This document shows, in pieces, positions 17,069 to 27,732 of a DNA stretch of 64,000 nt. Position 1 is the first letter of the stretch, and each line of letters begins with the position of its first letter. The stretch lies in the NCBI GenBank assembly GCA_016191875.1, contig JACPVG010000012.1:1-64000 (forward strand), given 5' to 3'. This stretch comes from Chloroflexota bacterium. Its GTDB lineage: Bacteria > Chloroflexota > Anaerolineae > Anaerolineales > UBA11579. The notes below the pieces were generated by a model. That model ran no database searches. It worked only from the letters and a program-made list of their open reading frames with translations, and was not told the origin of the DNA. Made by a program: the position numbers and the translations under genes.

Positions 17069-17629
17069 ATGCCCAACCGCATCCTCGCCAGCCGGGCCTA
17101 TGAGAGCGGCTGCGCTTTCCATCTGGTGCAGGGCGACCTGCTGGCCGAAGAGGTGGACGCCATCGTCAACCCGGCCAACGAATGGCTGGCGCACGGCGGC
17201 GGCGTGGCCGGACTGATTGTGCGCGTCGGCGGGCGCGCCATCCAGGACCAGAGCGACGCCTGGGTGCGGGCGCACGGCCCGGTGAGCCATGACCGACCGG
17301 CCTGGACGAGCGCCGGCGCGCTGCCGTGCCGCTACGTGATCCACGCCGTCGGGCCGGTGTGGGGCAGCGGCGACGAAGACGCCAAACTGGCCGCAGCGGT
17401 GACCGCCAGCCTGCGCGTGGCCGAGGAACTGGGCCTGGCCTCGATTTCCCTGCCCGCCATCAGCACCGGCATCTTCGGGTTCCCGAAGGAACGCGCTGCG
17501 CCGGTCATCCTTCTGGCGATAGACGGCCATCTGAAACAAAGCCGGGGCAGCCTGGGCGCGGTGCGGCTGTGTCTGTACGATGACGAGATGGCGGCCACTT
17601 TCCTGAAGGCGTGGGGTGAAAAACCGTAA
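17069..17629 (+). CDS. macro-domain protein (ADP-ribose / O-acetyl-ADP-ribose binding)
   Basis: GDLLAEEVDAIVNPANEWLAHGGGVAGLI...ISLPAISTGIFGFPKERAA. Confidence 0.9.
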   Translation: MPNRILASRAYESGCAFHLVQGDLLAEEVDAIVNPANEWLAHGGGVAGLIVRVGGRAIQDQSDAWVRAHGPVSHDRPAWTSAGALPCRYVIHAVGPVWGSGDEDAKLAAAVTASLRVAEELGLASISLPAISTGIFGFPKERAAPVILLAIDGHLKQSRGSLGAVRLCLYDDEMAATFLKAWGEKP

Positions 17630-17722
17630 TTGGTGATCAGTAACTGGCAATTGACTGATCACGGGCCTGATTACCCAATTACGGATCACTAATTACCGCT
17701 TACTGATTACCGGTTACCATTG
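17626..17722. repeat. heptamer microrepeat array filling the intergenic region
   Basis: TAATTGG TGATCAG TAACTGG CAATTGA ... CTGATTA CCCAATTA CGGATCA CTAATTA CCGCTTA CTGATTA CCGGTTA CCATTGG. Confidence 0.8.
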
Positions 17723-17728
17723 GCCTCC

Positions 17729-18511
17729 ATGATCACCTCTCCCTCCAACCCGCGCATCAAACAGGTCCGCGCCCTCAACGCCCGCGCCAGAGAACGCCGC
17801 GAGGCCGGGCTGTTCGTCATCGAAGGGGTACGCCTGTGCGAAGAGGCGCTGGCCGCAAAACAGCGGCCGGAGATCGTCCTGCACACCGAAGAGTTGGACG
17901 GGCGCGGACGGGCACTGCTGGCGGCGTTCACCAGAGCCGGCGCGCCGCTCGAAGCCGTCTCGCCGGACGTGATGAAAGCCGCCAGCGACACGCAGACGCC
18001 GCAGGGCGTGCTGGCGGTGCTGCCCCTGAGCCCACGGCCGCGCCCGGCGCAACTGGATTTCGTTCTCGTGGCCGACCAGGTGCGCGACCCCGGCAATCTG
18101 GGCACGCTCCTGCGCAGCGCGGCGGCGGCCGGCGTCCAGGCGGTCTGGATGCACCCCGGCACCGCCGACGCCTACGCGCCCAAGGTGTTGCGGGCCGGGA
18201 TGGGGGCGCACTTTCGTCTCTCGCTTGAAACGCTGGGTTATGAGGATATCCGCAGCGCCGCCAAGCGGCACGGCCTGCGCCTACTCCTGGCCGCGGCCGG
18301 GCAGGGCGAACCCTGCGACCGGGCCGACCTGGGCGCGCCACTGGCGCTGGTAGTGGGCTCGGAGGCCGAGGGCAGCGGCGCGGGGCTGACGGCTGCGACC
18401 GACGGGTTCGTGCACATCCCGATGCCGGGCGGTTTCGAGTCGCTCAACGCCGCCGTGGCCGGTTCGATTCTGATGTTCGAGGCCGTGCGGCAGAGACGGG
18501 AAAAGCCGTGA
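17729..18511 (+). CDS. TrmH/SpoU-family RNA methyltransferase
   Basis: MITSPSNPRIKQVRALNARARERREAGLFVIEGVRL...DQVRDPGNLGTLLRSAAAAG...LVVGSEAEGSG...HIPMPGGFESLNAAVAGSILMFE. Confidence 0.9.
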   Translation: MITSPSNPRIKQVRALNARARERREAGLFVIEGVRLCEEALAAKQRPEIVLHTEELDGRGRALLAAFTRAGAPLEAVSPDVMKAASDTQTPQGVLAVLPLSPRPRPAQLDFVLVADQVRDPGNLGTLLRSAAAAGVQAVWMHPGTADAYAPKVLRAGMGAHFRLSLETLGYEDIRSAAKRHGLRLLLAAAGQGEPCDRADLGAPLALVVGSEAEGSGAGLTAATDGFVHIPMPGGFESLNAAVAGSILMFEAVRQRREKP

Positions 18512-18613
18512 ACAGAAATTTGTGATTCGAGTTCCGCGAGCCAGCCATCCGCGCCATACTCGAATGACTGCTCACGGAGTTCTGCCTACGAATTACCGAT
18601 TACCATTCACCTA

Positions 18614-19843
18614 ATGAAGATACGCTCAATCACCTATTTCCTCAATCCTCGTTGGCCGCTGGTTGACGAGCGGCTGGCCGCGGCGGGCGTGTTCATCGCC
18701 ACGGCGCGCCCGGCCGTGCAGGCCGCCGGCTACGAGGTCCAGACCGCCCGGCTGGCCACCGTGCCGTTCCCGGAGTTGCTGGAGCGCTGGAGCACGGAGG
18801 AGGCTGTGCGGCTGGCCGTCGCGCTGGAAGCCGCGGCCGCGGCGCAGGGCTACAACTACCCGGCGCTCGGCCCAGCGCGCCTCGGCCAGCCGGAGGCATA
18901 CGCCGCCATCCCCGAAATCCTCAAGGCCACGTCCAGCACATTTTTGTGCGCCGAGATGAGCACGCGTGAGGCGGGCGTTTCGCTGCCTGGCGTGCGCGCC
19001 TGCGCCGGAATCATTCACGCGCTGGCGTCGCAGGACCCCAACGGTTTCGGCAACATGTACTTCACCGCCCTGGCCAACGTACCGCCCGGCTCGCCGTTCT
19101 TCCCGGCCGCCTACCATGCGGGCGACGCGCCGGCCTTCGCCTTCGCCACTGAGGCCGCCGACCTGGCCGTGGCGGCTTTCGAAGCGGCGGGTTCGCTGGA
19201 TGTGGCCATTGGGAATCTGGTGGCGGCGCTGGAACAGCACGGCGCGGCGCTGGCGAAGGTGGGGGAGGAGCTGGCAGCGCAGACCGGGGCGCGTTTCGGC
19301 GGCATCGACTTCTCGCTGGCCGGTTTCCCGACCGGGGCCCAATCGCTCGGCACGGCCTTCGAGCGCCTGGGCGTCCCGGCCGTCGGGCGGCACGGGTCGC
19401 TGGCGGCCGCGGCGCTGATCGCCGACGCCATTGACCGAGCGCAGTTCCCGCGCGCGGGCTTCAGCGGCCTGATGCTGCCTGTGCTGGAGGACTACACCCT
19501 GGCGAAGCGCGCCGCTGAGGGTCCCCTGACCATCAAGGATGTGCTGATGTTCTCGGCGGTGTGCGGGACGGGGCTGGACACACTGCCGCTGCCGGGCGAT
19601 ACGACCCCCGAACAACTGGCGGCGCTGCTGCTCGACCTGGCGGCGCTGGCCCAGCGGCTGGATAAGCCCCTGACGGCGCGGCTCATGCCCATCCCGGGCA
19701 AGCGAGCCGGCGAGCCGACCACATTCGAGTTCGATTTCTTCGCCAACAGCCGGGTGATGGCGCTGGACGCCGCGCCCCTGGCCGGACCCCTGATGGGGGA
19801 TGAGTCGTTTGTGTTGAGGCCGCGCCCGCGTCAGGGCGAGTAG
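18614..19843 (+). CDS. DUF711 (UPF0210) family protein
   Basis: MKIRSITYFLNPRWPLVDERL...PGVRACAGIIHALASQDPNGFGNMYFTALANVPPGSPFFPAAYH...LPLPGDTTPEQLAALLLDLAALAQRL. Confidence 0.8.
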   Translation: MKIRSITYFLNPRWPLVDERLAAAGVFIATARPAVQAAGYEVQTARLATVPFPELLERWSTEEAVRLAVALEAAAAAQGYNYPALGPARLGQPEAYAAIPEILKATSSTFLCAEMSTREAGVSLPGVRACAGIIHALASQDPNGFGNMYFTALANVPPGSPFFPAAYHAGDAPAFAFATEAADLAVAAFEAAGSLDVAIGNLVAALEQHGAALAKVGEELAAQTGARFGGIDFSLAGFPTGAQSLGTAFERLGVPAVGRHGSLAAAALIADAIDRAQFPRAGFSGLMLPVLEDYTLAKRAAEGPLTIKDVLMFSAVCGTGLDTLPLPGDTTPEQLAALLLDLAALAQRLDKPLTARLMPIPGKRAGEPTTFEFDFFANSRVMALDAAPLAGPLMGDESFVLRPRPRQGE

Positions 19844-20766
19844 ATGAGCGTGCGGCCGGCGTTCTCGGCCGCGCCAGCCCGGTCGGAGCCGCCCAGCACG
19901 TAGAGCAACCCGTCCAGGCCGACGGCCGGGACGCCGTGCAGGGCCACCGGCAGGGGGTCAGTGAGCGTCCAACTATCCGAGTCCGGGTCGTAGACCTCGA
20001 CCGAATCCAACGTCGCACCGCTCCCGAGCACCTCTCCGCCCAAGGCGTAGAGGCGGCCATCCAGCACGGCCGTGGCATGGCCGGCGCGCGCCACGTTGAG
20101 CGGCGCGGCGTAAGTCCAGGTGTCTGTTTCAGGGTCGTACACCTCCACCGAGGTCAGTTCGTTTCGCCCGCTCCAGCGCCCGCCGATAGCGTAGATGCGC
20201 CCATCCAGGGCCACGGCGGTGGTGTGTTCTCGGGCCTCGTGCAGGGAAGCCCGCGCCGTCCACGTTCCGCTGGCCGGGTCGAAGCGCAACAGCGCCTGCG
20301 TGCCGCCCACGCCGCCGACGATGTAAATGTAATCTCCCAGGCTCACCGCCGCGCCGGCCGCCCGGTTCTCGGGCATGTCCGGCAGGCGCTCCCAGCGGTC
20401 TTCCGCCGGGTCGTAGACCCACGCGTCCGGCGCGGCGCCCCACAGGCTGCTGAACCCGCCAAAGACGTACAGCGCCCCGTCGTGGGCGGCGGCCATCAGG
20501 TGGTGGCGGCCGCCGGGCATGTCGCCCAGGCGTTCCCAGCGGTCTTCGCCGGGCAGATAGACCTCCAGGGTATCGTCGCCGCCCAGGCCGCCCGGCACGT
20601 AGATGCGCCCGTCCAGGGCGGCGGCGGGCATTTCACTGCGCGGGCCGGGCATGTCGGCCGCCTGCGTCCAGTCGCCTTCAGGAATTTCCAGCGCGGAGGG
20701 CACGATCTCCGGCGCGCAGGCTGCCAGCAGCAGCGCGGCCAGGGCGATGATTCGGGCGGGTCTCAT
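19831..20766 (-). CDS. kelch-repeat lipoprotein
   Basis: MRPARIIALAALLLAACAPE lipobox; repeated GG..../W kelch signatures (DGRIYAIGGRWSGRNELTSVEVYDPETDTWTYAAPL). Confidence 0.85.
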   Translation of the reverse strand: MRPARIIALAALLLAACAPEIVPSALEIPEGDWTQAADMPGPRSEMPAAALDGRIYVPGGLGGDDTLEVYLPGEDRWERLGDMPGGRHHLMAAAHDGALYVFGGFSSLWGAAPDAWVYDPAEDRWERLPDMPENRAAGAAVSLGDYIYIVGGVGGTQALLRFDPASGTWTARASLHEAREHTTAVALDGRIYAIGGRWSGRNELTSVEVYDPETDTWTYAAPLNVARAGHATAVLDGRLYALGGEVLGSGATLDSVEVYDPDSDSWTLTDPLPVALHGVPAVGLDGLLYVLGGSDRAGAAENAGRTLIYSP

Positions 20767-20767
20767 C

Positions 20768-21760
20768 TCAGTCCTCCTGCGCCAGCGTGAAGGCATCCAC
20801 GACCTCGCCGTTTACGTTGACGAACTCGATGTCCATGCCTTCCGGCGAGGCGCTGATGAACAGCGCGCCGTGGGCGGCGCGGTAGCGCGCCAGGCTCTCC
20901 GGAAGCGGGACGATGAAATAGTAGCGGCTGCCTCCGCCCAGGCCGTTGGTGACGTGCGTCAGGCCGGCGATCTCCAGCCGTTCGTAGAGGTGGTCGTGCC
21001 CGGCCAGGAGCAGGTCGGCGCCCCACCCGGCATAGGGCCATTGCAGGGGCGGGTTATCCCCGTGCCGCCCGGAGGAGAAGGGCGGGTGGTGCAGCACCAC
21101 CACCTGCCAGGGCGCGGTGGAGGCGGCCAGCCCGGCCTTCAGCCATTCGGCCTGGCGCGAGGAACGGCCGATGCCGTCCGGCTCGCGGCTGTCGCTGTCG
21201 AGCATGAAGAAGTGCACGGGCCCCCAGACGAAATCGTAGTAGCGTTCGTGGCCGGGCAGGTTGAAGTAGTCCAGGTAGGGCTGCGCGCCGGGCGTGTCCC
21301 AGTCGTGGTTGCCGAGCGTTGGGAAGAAGCGGTTGACCTCGCTGCCCTCGCCGTATTCCCCGGCATAGCCGCCAATGTAGTCGCTGTAGAACTGGCCGAT
21401 GTTCGGGTCGATGGTCTCGGCCGCGCCATTCGGGTAATTGTTGTCGCCGGTGGTGACGATGAACTCCGGCTGCCAGGCAAGGACGAGGGCGGCCACCGCA
21501 GCGGCGTTGGCGTCGCCTGTGCCATAGTCGCCGATGATGGCGAAACGCGCCTGCGGGTTGGTGGGGGTGGGCTCGGTCGGGGTGGTTTCGGTCGGGGTCG
21601 GGGGCGGCGCAGTGGCGGTTGGCAGCGCGCGGGCGGTTGGGCTGGCGGTCGGCAGGCTGACGGCCGTCTGAGTGGACGGAGGCGTTGGCGTCGTCTGCCC
21701 AGCGCAGGCGGCCAGGAAGGCCAGCAGACCGGCCAGCATGACGTGCAGGATTCTCGGCAT
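20768..21760 (-). CDS. metallophosphoesterase (purple acid phosphatase-like), lipoprotein
   Basis: FAIIGDYGTGDANAAAVAALV...VTTGDNNY...TLGNHDWDTPG...VVVLHHPPFSSGRHG...LLAGHDHLYER. Confidence 0.88.
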   Translation of the reverse strand: MPRILHVMLAGLLAFLAACAGQTTPTPPSTQTAVSLPTASPTARALPTATAPPPTPTETTPTEPTPTNPQARFAIIGDYGTGDANAAAVAALVLAWQPEFIVTTGDNNYPNGAAETIDPNIGQFYSDYIGGYAGEYGEGSEVNRFFPTLGNHDWDTPGAQPYLDYFNLPGHERYYDFVWGPVHFFMLDSDSREPDGIGRSSRQAEWLKAGLAASTAPWQVVVLHHPPFSSGRHGDNPPLQWPYAGWGADLLLAGHDHLYERLEIAGLTHVTNGLGGGSRYYFIVPLPESLARYRAAHGALFISASPEGMDIEFVNVNGEVVDAFTLAQED

Positions 21761-21958
21761 GGCCTCATTATAGCGGCGTCTCCTGGGCGCCTGCAACGAC
21801 CGGCTTTATCTGCGCGCATCCGCGTTCAGCTGCGGTCCTTCCTGCTTTTTCCCCCTTCAATCAGGACAATTGTCATCCGATTTCGGGTCAACCTGACCCT
21901 GCCCGAACTTCCCCTTCGCGCCTATCCTGAGGATGACCGCAAGAAGGAGACGCCGACG

Positions 21959-22210
21959 ATGAGCGAACATAGCCACGCCCTAGCCAGCCCGGAAGAACGC
22001 CTGACCGCCCTGCTCGACAACATCAGTTCCTATATCGAGCAGTACCACGGCGGCTGGGTGCGCTTCGACTCGCTGGAAGGCGGGGTGCTGAAGGTGAAAT
22101 TGGGCGGGGCCTGCCAGGGCTGCGCCCTGACCCAGACCACCCTGCAGGGTTGGATCGCCGGCACAGTGCGGCAGTTCTTCCCCGAGATCACGGAGGTGCG
22201 GGCCGTATAG
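21959..22210 (+). CDS. NifU C-terminal-like Fe-S scaffold domain protein
   Basis: YIEQYHGGWVRFDSLEGGVLKVKLGGACQGCALTQTTLQGWIAGTVRQFFPEITEVRAV; CxxC motif; SD AAGGAG. Confidence 0.82.
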   Translation: MSEHSHALASPEERLTALLDNISSYIEQYHGGWVRFDSLEGGVLKVKLGGACQGCALTQTTLQGWIAGTVRQFFPEITEVRAV

Positions 22211-22247
22211 CCGCCGCGCCTCTCTGACCATCCTCCTCCTCACTCGT

Positions 22248-22272
22248 GCGCCCCGCTCTCGCAGCGGGGCGC
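22248..22272. repeat. perfect 10-bp hairpin GCGCCCCGCT-CTCGC-AGCGGGGCGC
   Basis: Downstream of the NifU-like gene; no U-tract, so terminator role is uncertain. Confidence 0.6.
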
Positions 22273-22302
22273 AACGTTTGCGAGTGATACAATTCGCGGG
22301 TT

Positions 22303-23199
22303 ATGCCTGAACCCCTGCGCTTCGTCCGTCCCTTCCGCGTGCGCCAGTACGAATGCGACATGTACGGCCACGTGAACAACGCCAATTATCTGCGCTATAT
22401 GCAGGAAGCGGCCATCGAGGCCTCCGCCGCGGCGGGTTACGATATGGCTCGCTACAACGAACTGGGCACGCTGTGGCTGCCACACCGCACCGAGATCGAA
22501 TATCTCCAGCCGCTGGTTTACGGCGACGCTTTTGAAATCCACACCTGGGTGGAGGACTTCCGCCGGGTGCGCTCGCGGCGCGCCTACGAGTTTCGCCGCA
22601 ACGGCGAGACGGCGGCGCGCGCCAGTACAGACTGGGTGTACCTGGGCGCCGAAGGGCGACGCCCCGTAAGCATCCCGACGGAGATGATGGCGGCCTTCTT
22701 CCCCGCTGGCGCGCCGGCAGAGGCCGCCCGGCGCGAGCCGTTCCCGGCCGCGCCGCCGCCCCCGCCGGTGGTGGTGCGGCGGGCGCACACGGTGGCATGG
22801 CGGGACGTGGACCCGGCCGGGCACGTGAACAACGCCAACTACCTCTCGCTGGTGGAGGACACAGCCATGGATGTGGGCCGGGCGTTCGGCTGGTCGCTGG
22901 CGCGGATGCTGGAGCGGGGCCTGGCCTGGGTGATCCGCCAGGCGCGCATCGAGTACCGGCAACAGGCGCGTTACGCGGACGCGCTGGAAACCAGCACCTA
23001 TCTGGGCGGGATACGCCGCTCGTCGGCGCAGCGCTGGTACTTCGTGCGGCTTGCGGAGACCGGCGACCTGGCGGCGCAACTGCTGGTGCAGTACGTGCTG
23101 ATCGACCTGAAGACCAATCGCCCGGCGGCCATCCCGGACGACCTGCGCCGCGACTTTGCGCCCAACGTGGCCGTCCGGCCGGCCGGGGAAGGCGCGTGA
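22303..23199 (+). CDS. double hot-dog acyl-CoA/ACP thioesterase family protein
   Basis: Two halves each with RQYECDMYGHVNNANYLRYMQEA / VAWRDVDPAGHVNNANYLSLVEDTAMD. Confidence 0.82.
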   Translation: MPEPLRFVRPFRVRQYECDMYGHVNNANYLRYMQEAAIEASAAAGYDMARYNELGTLWLPHRTEIEYLQPLVYGDAFEIHTWVEDFRRVRSRRAYEFRRNGETAARASTDWVYLGAEGRRPVSIPTEMMAAFFPAGAPAEAARREPFPAAPPPPPVVVRRAHTVAWRDVDPAGHVNNANYLSLVEDTAMDVGRAFGWSLARMLERGLAWVIRQARIEYRQQARYADALETSTYLGGIRRSSAQRWYFVRLAETGDLAAQLLVQYVLIDLKTNRPAAIPDDLRRDFAPNVAVRPAGEGA

Positions 23200-23771
23200 G
23201 CGCGCCTCTGCTCGGCGAGCGCTTCGAGGAGGCGCTGGCGTACGCCCACCGGCTGCACCGCCGCCAGAAACGCAAGGCCAGCGGCGTGCCGTACATCAGC
23301 CATCTGCTGGCGGTGACGGCCCTGGTGCTGGAAGACGGCGGCGGCGAGGACGAAGCCATCGCGGCGCTGCTGCACGACGCCGTGGAAGACCAGGGCGGCC
23401 GGGCGACGCTGGCGCAGATCCGCACGCGGTTTGGCGAACGCGTGGCGGAAATCGTCCAGATGTGCAGCGACGCGGATGCCATGCCCAAGCCGCCCTGGCG
23501 CGGGCGCAAGGAGGCACACCTGGCGCGCCTGCGCTCGGCGGATGCCGCGACCCGGCGGGTGCTGGCGGCCGACAAACTGCACAACGCCCGCACGATACTG
23601 GCCGACCTGCGGGCGCAGGGGCCGGGGGTGTGGGAGCGGTTCACCGGCGGCCGGGAGGGCACGCTGTGGTATTACCGGGCGGTTCATACCGCGCTGGCGG
23701 AGCAGGGCGGGGGCCGGATGGTGGACGACCTGGCGCGGGTGCTGGAGGACATCGAAGACCTTGCCGGGTGA
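23196..23771 (+). CDS. HD-domain phosphohydrolase (RelA/SpoT hydrolase-like)
   Basis: GTG start overlapping upstream stop; EEALAYAHRLHRRQKRKASGVPYISHLLAV...AIAALLHDAVEDQGG; LAADKLHNARTIL. Confidence 0.8.
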   Translation: MSAPLLGERFEEALAYAHRLHRRQKRKASGVPYISHLLAVTALVLEDGGGEDEAIAALLHDAVEDQGGRATLAQIRTRFGERVAEIVQMCSDADAMPKPPWRGRKEAHLARLRSADAATRRVLAADKLHNARTILADLRAQGPGVWERFTGGREGTLWYYRAVHTALAEQGGGRMVDDLARVLEDIEDLAG

Positions 23772-23972
23772 ATAGCAAGATATTTTGCTAATTTTCTGTG
23801 ATTTCATAATATTTTGAATATTGGCGCTGTAGAGCACATCGATGCCTATCAACCTGCCAACCATTGTCTTTCCTCGGTCATTATTCCCGCGTAAGAATTG
23901 CAGAAGGATTCGAGACTATCCTTAAAGACAGTCCTCGTTTTTGGCCTTCCTTGTTATACTTCTCCTTCCACT

Positions 23973-24995
<1,023 letters not shown>

Positions 24996-25054
24996 GGGGG
25001 CCGCCGAATGCTCTTCACCACGGAGACACAGAGAAAGGCAGAAAGCCTACCGTA

Positions 25055-25178
25055 GATGAACACGGATGCACGCGGATGAATGCGCGATACGCACTACCTA
25101 ATGCCTGTTGCAGGATGCGTATTGCGTGAAATCCTAAACGGCGTCACTAATCTGTGCCCATCCGTGTTCATCTGTGGT
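25055..25178. repeat. decamer microrepeat array with inverted arms
   Basis: GATGAACACG GATGCACGCG GATGAATGCG ... AATCTGTGCC CATCCGTGTT CATCTGTGGT. Confidence 0.75.
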
Positions 25179-25206
25179 TGAGTCTTTTGTGCAACAAAGA
25201 TCGCTA

Positions 25207-25953
25207 ATGACTGAGAACCACCGCATCCCCGACGGCATCAAGGCCGTCATCTTCGACCTGGACGGCACGCTGCGCCAGAGCCGGCCCGACGGCCACGAAC
25301 TGTTCTGGGACTACGCCGCCAAACTCGGCGCGCCCGACGGTCCCGACCGTCGCCGCAAGGCCCTGCAATGGTCGCATGAGTACTGGGCCGATTCCGAAGA
25401 CCTGCTCATTGACCTGAAGACCTACGGCATGGAGAATGGCGAATTCTGGCTAAACTACGCCAAACGCCACCTTCTGGCGCTGGGCGCACGGCGCGCCCAG
25501 GCCCTGGATTGGGCCGCGCAAATGCACCAGTTCATGTCCGAGAACTACGACCCGGAAGATATCATCCCTGACGATGTCATCCCCACCCTGGCGGCGCTGC
25601 GCCAGCGCGGCTACACCGTCGGCCTGGTCACCAACCGCAGCCGGCCGGTGCCGGAGTATCTGGAAGAAAAGGGCCTGCTGCCGCATCTGGATTTTCAGTT
25701 CGCCGCCGGTGAGATCGGCATGTGGAAGCCCAAACCGGAGATCTTCTACTACGCCCTCGGCCTGGCGAATGCCCGCCCGCACGAGGCGCTGTACGTGGGC
25801 GACAACTACTTCGCCGATGTGGTCGGGGCGCGGGGGGCCAATATCCTGCCGGTGCTCATCGACCCGCAGGGCCTGTGGGAAGGTGTGGCCGACTGCGCCA
25901 CCATCCGCGCCATCGGCGAACTGGCCGCGTTCCTGCCGGAGCGCGAGCAGTAG
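25207..25953 (+). CDS. HAD-family hydrolase
   Basis: IKAVIFDLDGTLRQSRPDG...VGLVTNRSRPVPEYL...MWKPKPEIFYYAL...YVGDNYFADVVGARG. Confidence 0.88.
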   Translation: MTENHRIPDGIKAVIFDLDGTLRQSRPDGHELFWDYAAKLGAPDGPDRRRKALQWSHEYWADSEDLLIDLKTYGMENGEFWLNYAKRHLLALGARRAQALDWAAQMHQFMSENYDPEDIIPDDVIPTLAALRQRGYTVGLVTNRSRPVPEYLEEKGLLPHLDFQFAAGEIGMWKPKPEIFYYALGLANARPHEALYVGDNYFADVVGARGANILPVLIDPQGLWEGVADCATIRAIGELAAFLPEREQ

Positions 25954-25955
25954 CA

Positions 25956-25994
25956 CAGAAATCCGAATTCTCCGAGAAATCGGATTTCTGTTTT
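25956..25994 (+). terminator. intrinsic terminator
   Basis: CAGAAATCCGA...TCGGATTTCTG (11-bp perfect) followed by TTTT, immediately after the HAD stop. Confidence 0.7.
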
Positions 25995-26048
25995 CCCCTC
26001 GACTATACTTGTGCCTGTCATCCCGCTAATTCAGCAGGAGGTCCCGTC

Positions 26049-26909
26049 ATGCTCGCGATCCTTTCCCGCATCCGCGCCCCGCTGGGGGCGCTGCTGGTCA
26101 TTTTCGCGCTGGCCGGCCTGGCCGCCACCGGGGCCGGGGCGGCCGGGCTGGCGCGCCTGAACCGCGCTCTGGCAGAACAGACTGAACCGGTCATCGCCCG
26201 CCTGCAGGGGCTGGTGGGCGATGCCGCCGACGCCCTGGACGCCTACCAGACCGCCCTCGGCAAGACCATCGTCACGCTCGATTCGCTCCAGGCCGCCAGC
26301 GCCTCCTCGGCCGAAACGCTCGTCATCGCCGATGACGTGCTGGCTTCGGTGAACGGCCTGCTGGAGGACGACCTGCCGGCGGTGCTGGCCGACACCGACA
26401 CCGCCCTGGACAGCGCCGGGCGCTCGGCGGGCGTCATCGACTTCGTGCTCAAGGGCCTCAACACCATCGCGCGTCTGACTGGCGTGACCTACGAACCCAC
26501 CCTGCCGCTGGGCGAGGCGCTGGATAACGTCCAGGCCAGCCTGAAGCCCATGCAGCAGTCGCTCGCCGGAGTGGCCGCCGACCTTGAAGCCGCGCGTGAG
26601 GGGCTGGCTCCCATCCGCGGCGACCTGCAGGACATCAGCGCCGGGCTGGCCGACATGAGCGCCGCGCTGGTGGAGGGCCAGGCCGCCCTGGAGGGTTACG
26701 ATGACCTGCTGGGCGAGGCCCAGACCACCCTGGCCGCCGCCGCCGAGCAGGCCCCGCGCCTGCGCGCCCGCGCCGTGCGGGTGGCCGCCTTTGCGTTGGG
26801 TTGGCTGGCCGTCACCCAGGCGGCGGTCCTCTATCAGGGCGTCCAGATGCTGACCTACGACCCGGCCAGAGTGCTGGCCCGCCTGGCCGCGCTGGAGGCG
26901 CGGGTATGA
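26049..26909 (+). CDS. membrane-anchored coiled-coil hypothetical protein
   Basis: MLAILSRIRAPLGALLVIFALAGLAATG...; long heptad-like region; C-terminal hydrophobic segment. Confidence 0.6.
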   Translation: MLAILSRIRAPLGALLVIFALAGLAATGAGAAGLARLNRALAEQTEPVIARLQGLVGDAADALDAYQTALGKTIVTLDSLQAASASSAETLVIADDVLASVNGLLEDDLPAVLADTDTALDSAGRSAGVIDFVLKGLNTIARLTGVTYEPTLPLGEALDNVQASLKPMQQSLAGVAADLEAAREGLAPIRGDLQDISAGLADMSAALVEGQAALEGYDDLLGEAQTTLAAAAEQAPRLRARAVRVAAFALGWLAVTQAAVLYQGVQMLTYDPARVLARLAALEARV

Positions 26910-26919
26910 TAGGCGCTTC

Positions 26920-27624
26920 ATGAGCCATCTCACCGGGGCCGAACGCGCCCGCTACGTGCAAAAAATGTTCGGGCGCATCGCCCGCCGCTACGACCTGCTC
27001 AACCGGCTGATGACCGTGGGTCAGGATGTGCGCTGGCGCAAGGAAGCCATCGCCCGGCTGGAACTGCCCGCCCGCGCCGCCGTGGCCGACCTGGGGGCTG
27101 GCACCGGCGACATCGCCTTCGAGATCGCCCGGCGCTACCCGGACGCCTTCGTGGTTTCTTCGGATTTCACGCCGGAGATGGTGTGGGTCGGCAAGGCGCG
27201 GCGATGGGGCGACAGTGTGCACTGGCTGATCGCCGACGCCCAGAACCTGCCCTTCAAGCCAGGCGTCTTCGACGGAGTCATCAGCGGCTTCCTCATGCGC
27301 AACGTGCCGGACGTGGATCGGGCGCTGACCGAACAACGCCGCGCCCTCAAACCGGGCGGCCGGGTGGCCAGCCTGGATACCACCCCGCCGCGCCAGAACT
27401 GGTACCGTCCCCTGCTGGAGTTCCACCTGCACCGCGTCATCCCGCTGCTGGGGCGGCTGGTGGCCGGCGACGCCGAAGCCTACACCTACCTGCCCAGTTC
27501 CACCGAGAAGTTCCTCACCGCCGAGCGCCTGGCGGAACAGTTCAGTCAGGCGGGCTTCGAGGCGGTCGGGTTCGTCCGCCGCATGTTCGGCACGGTGGGG
27601 ATTCACTGGGGCCGCAAACCATGA
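26920..27624 (+). CDS. UbiE/MenG-type menaquinone/ubiquinone methyltransferase
   Basis: KMFGRIARRYDLLNRLMTVGQDVRWR...VADLGAGTGDIAFEI...GFLMRNVPDVDRAL. Confidence 0.87.
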   Translation: MSHLTGAERARYVQKMFGRIARRYDLLNRLMTVGQDVRWRKEAIARLELPARAAVADLGAGTGDIAFEIARRYPDAFVVSSDFTPEMVWVGKARRWGDSVHWLIADAQNLPFKPGVFDGVISGFLMRNVPDVDRALTEQRRALKPGGRVASLDTTPPRQNWYRPLLEFHLHRVIPLLGRLVAGDAEAYTYLPSSTEKFLTAERLAEQFSQAGFEAVGFVRRMFGTVGIHWGRKP

Positions 27625-27732
27625 CCGCCCGCGCGGCAAAGACTCGCTTCTACGGCTATCAGGATTGTCAGCCCGGCCGCGGTGTACCTGGGCGCGCTTG
27701 TGTGGTACAAGAGGGTTCACGAGGGTAAACCA

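Noticed and set aside
20603-21958. N-terminal 450 aa of the 535-aa plus-strand ORF
   Set aside because: Antisense of the metallophosphoesterase and kelch gene; only the 83-aa NifU-like C-terminal portion (21959-22210) is credible.
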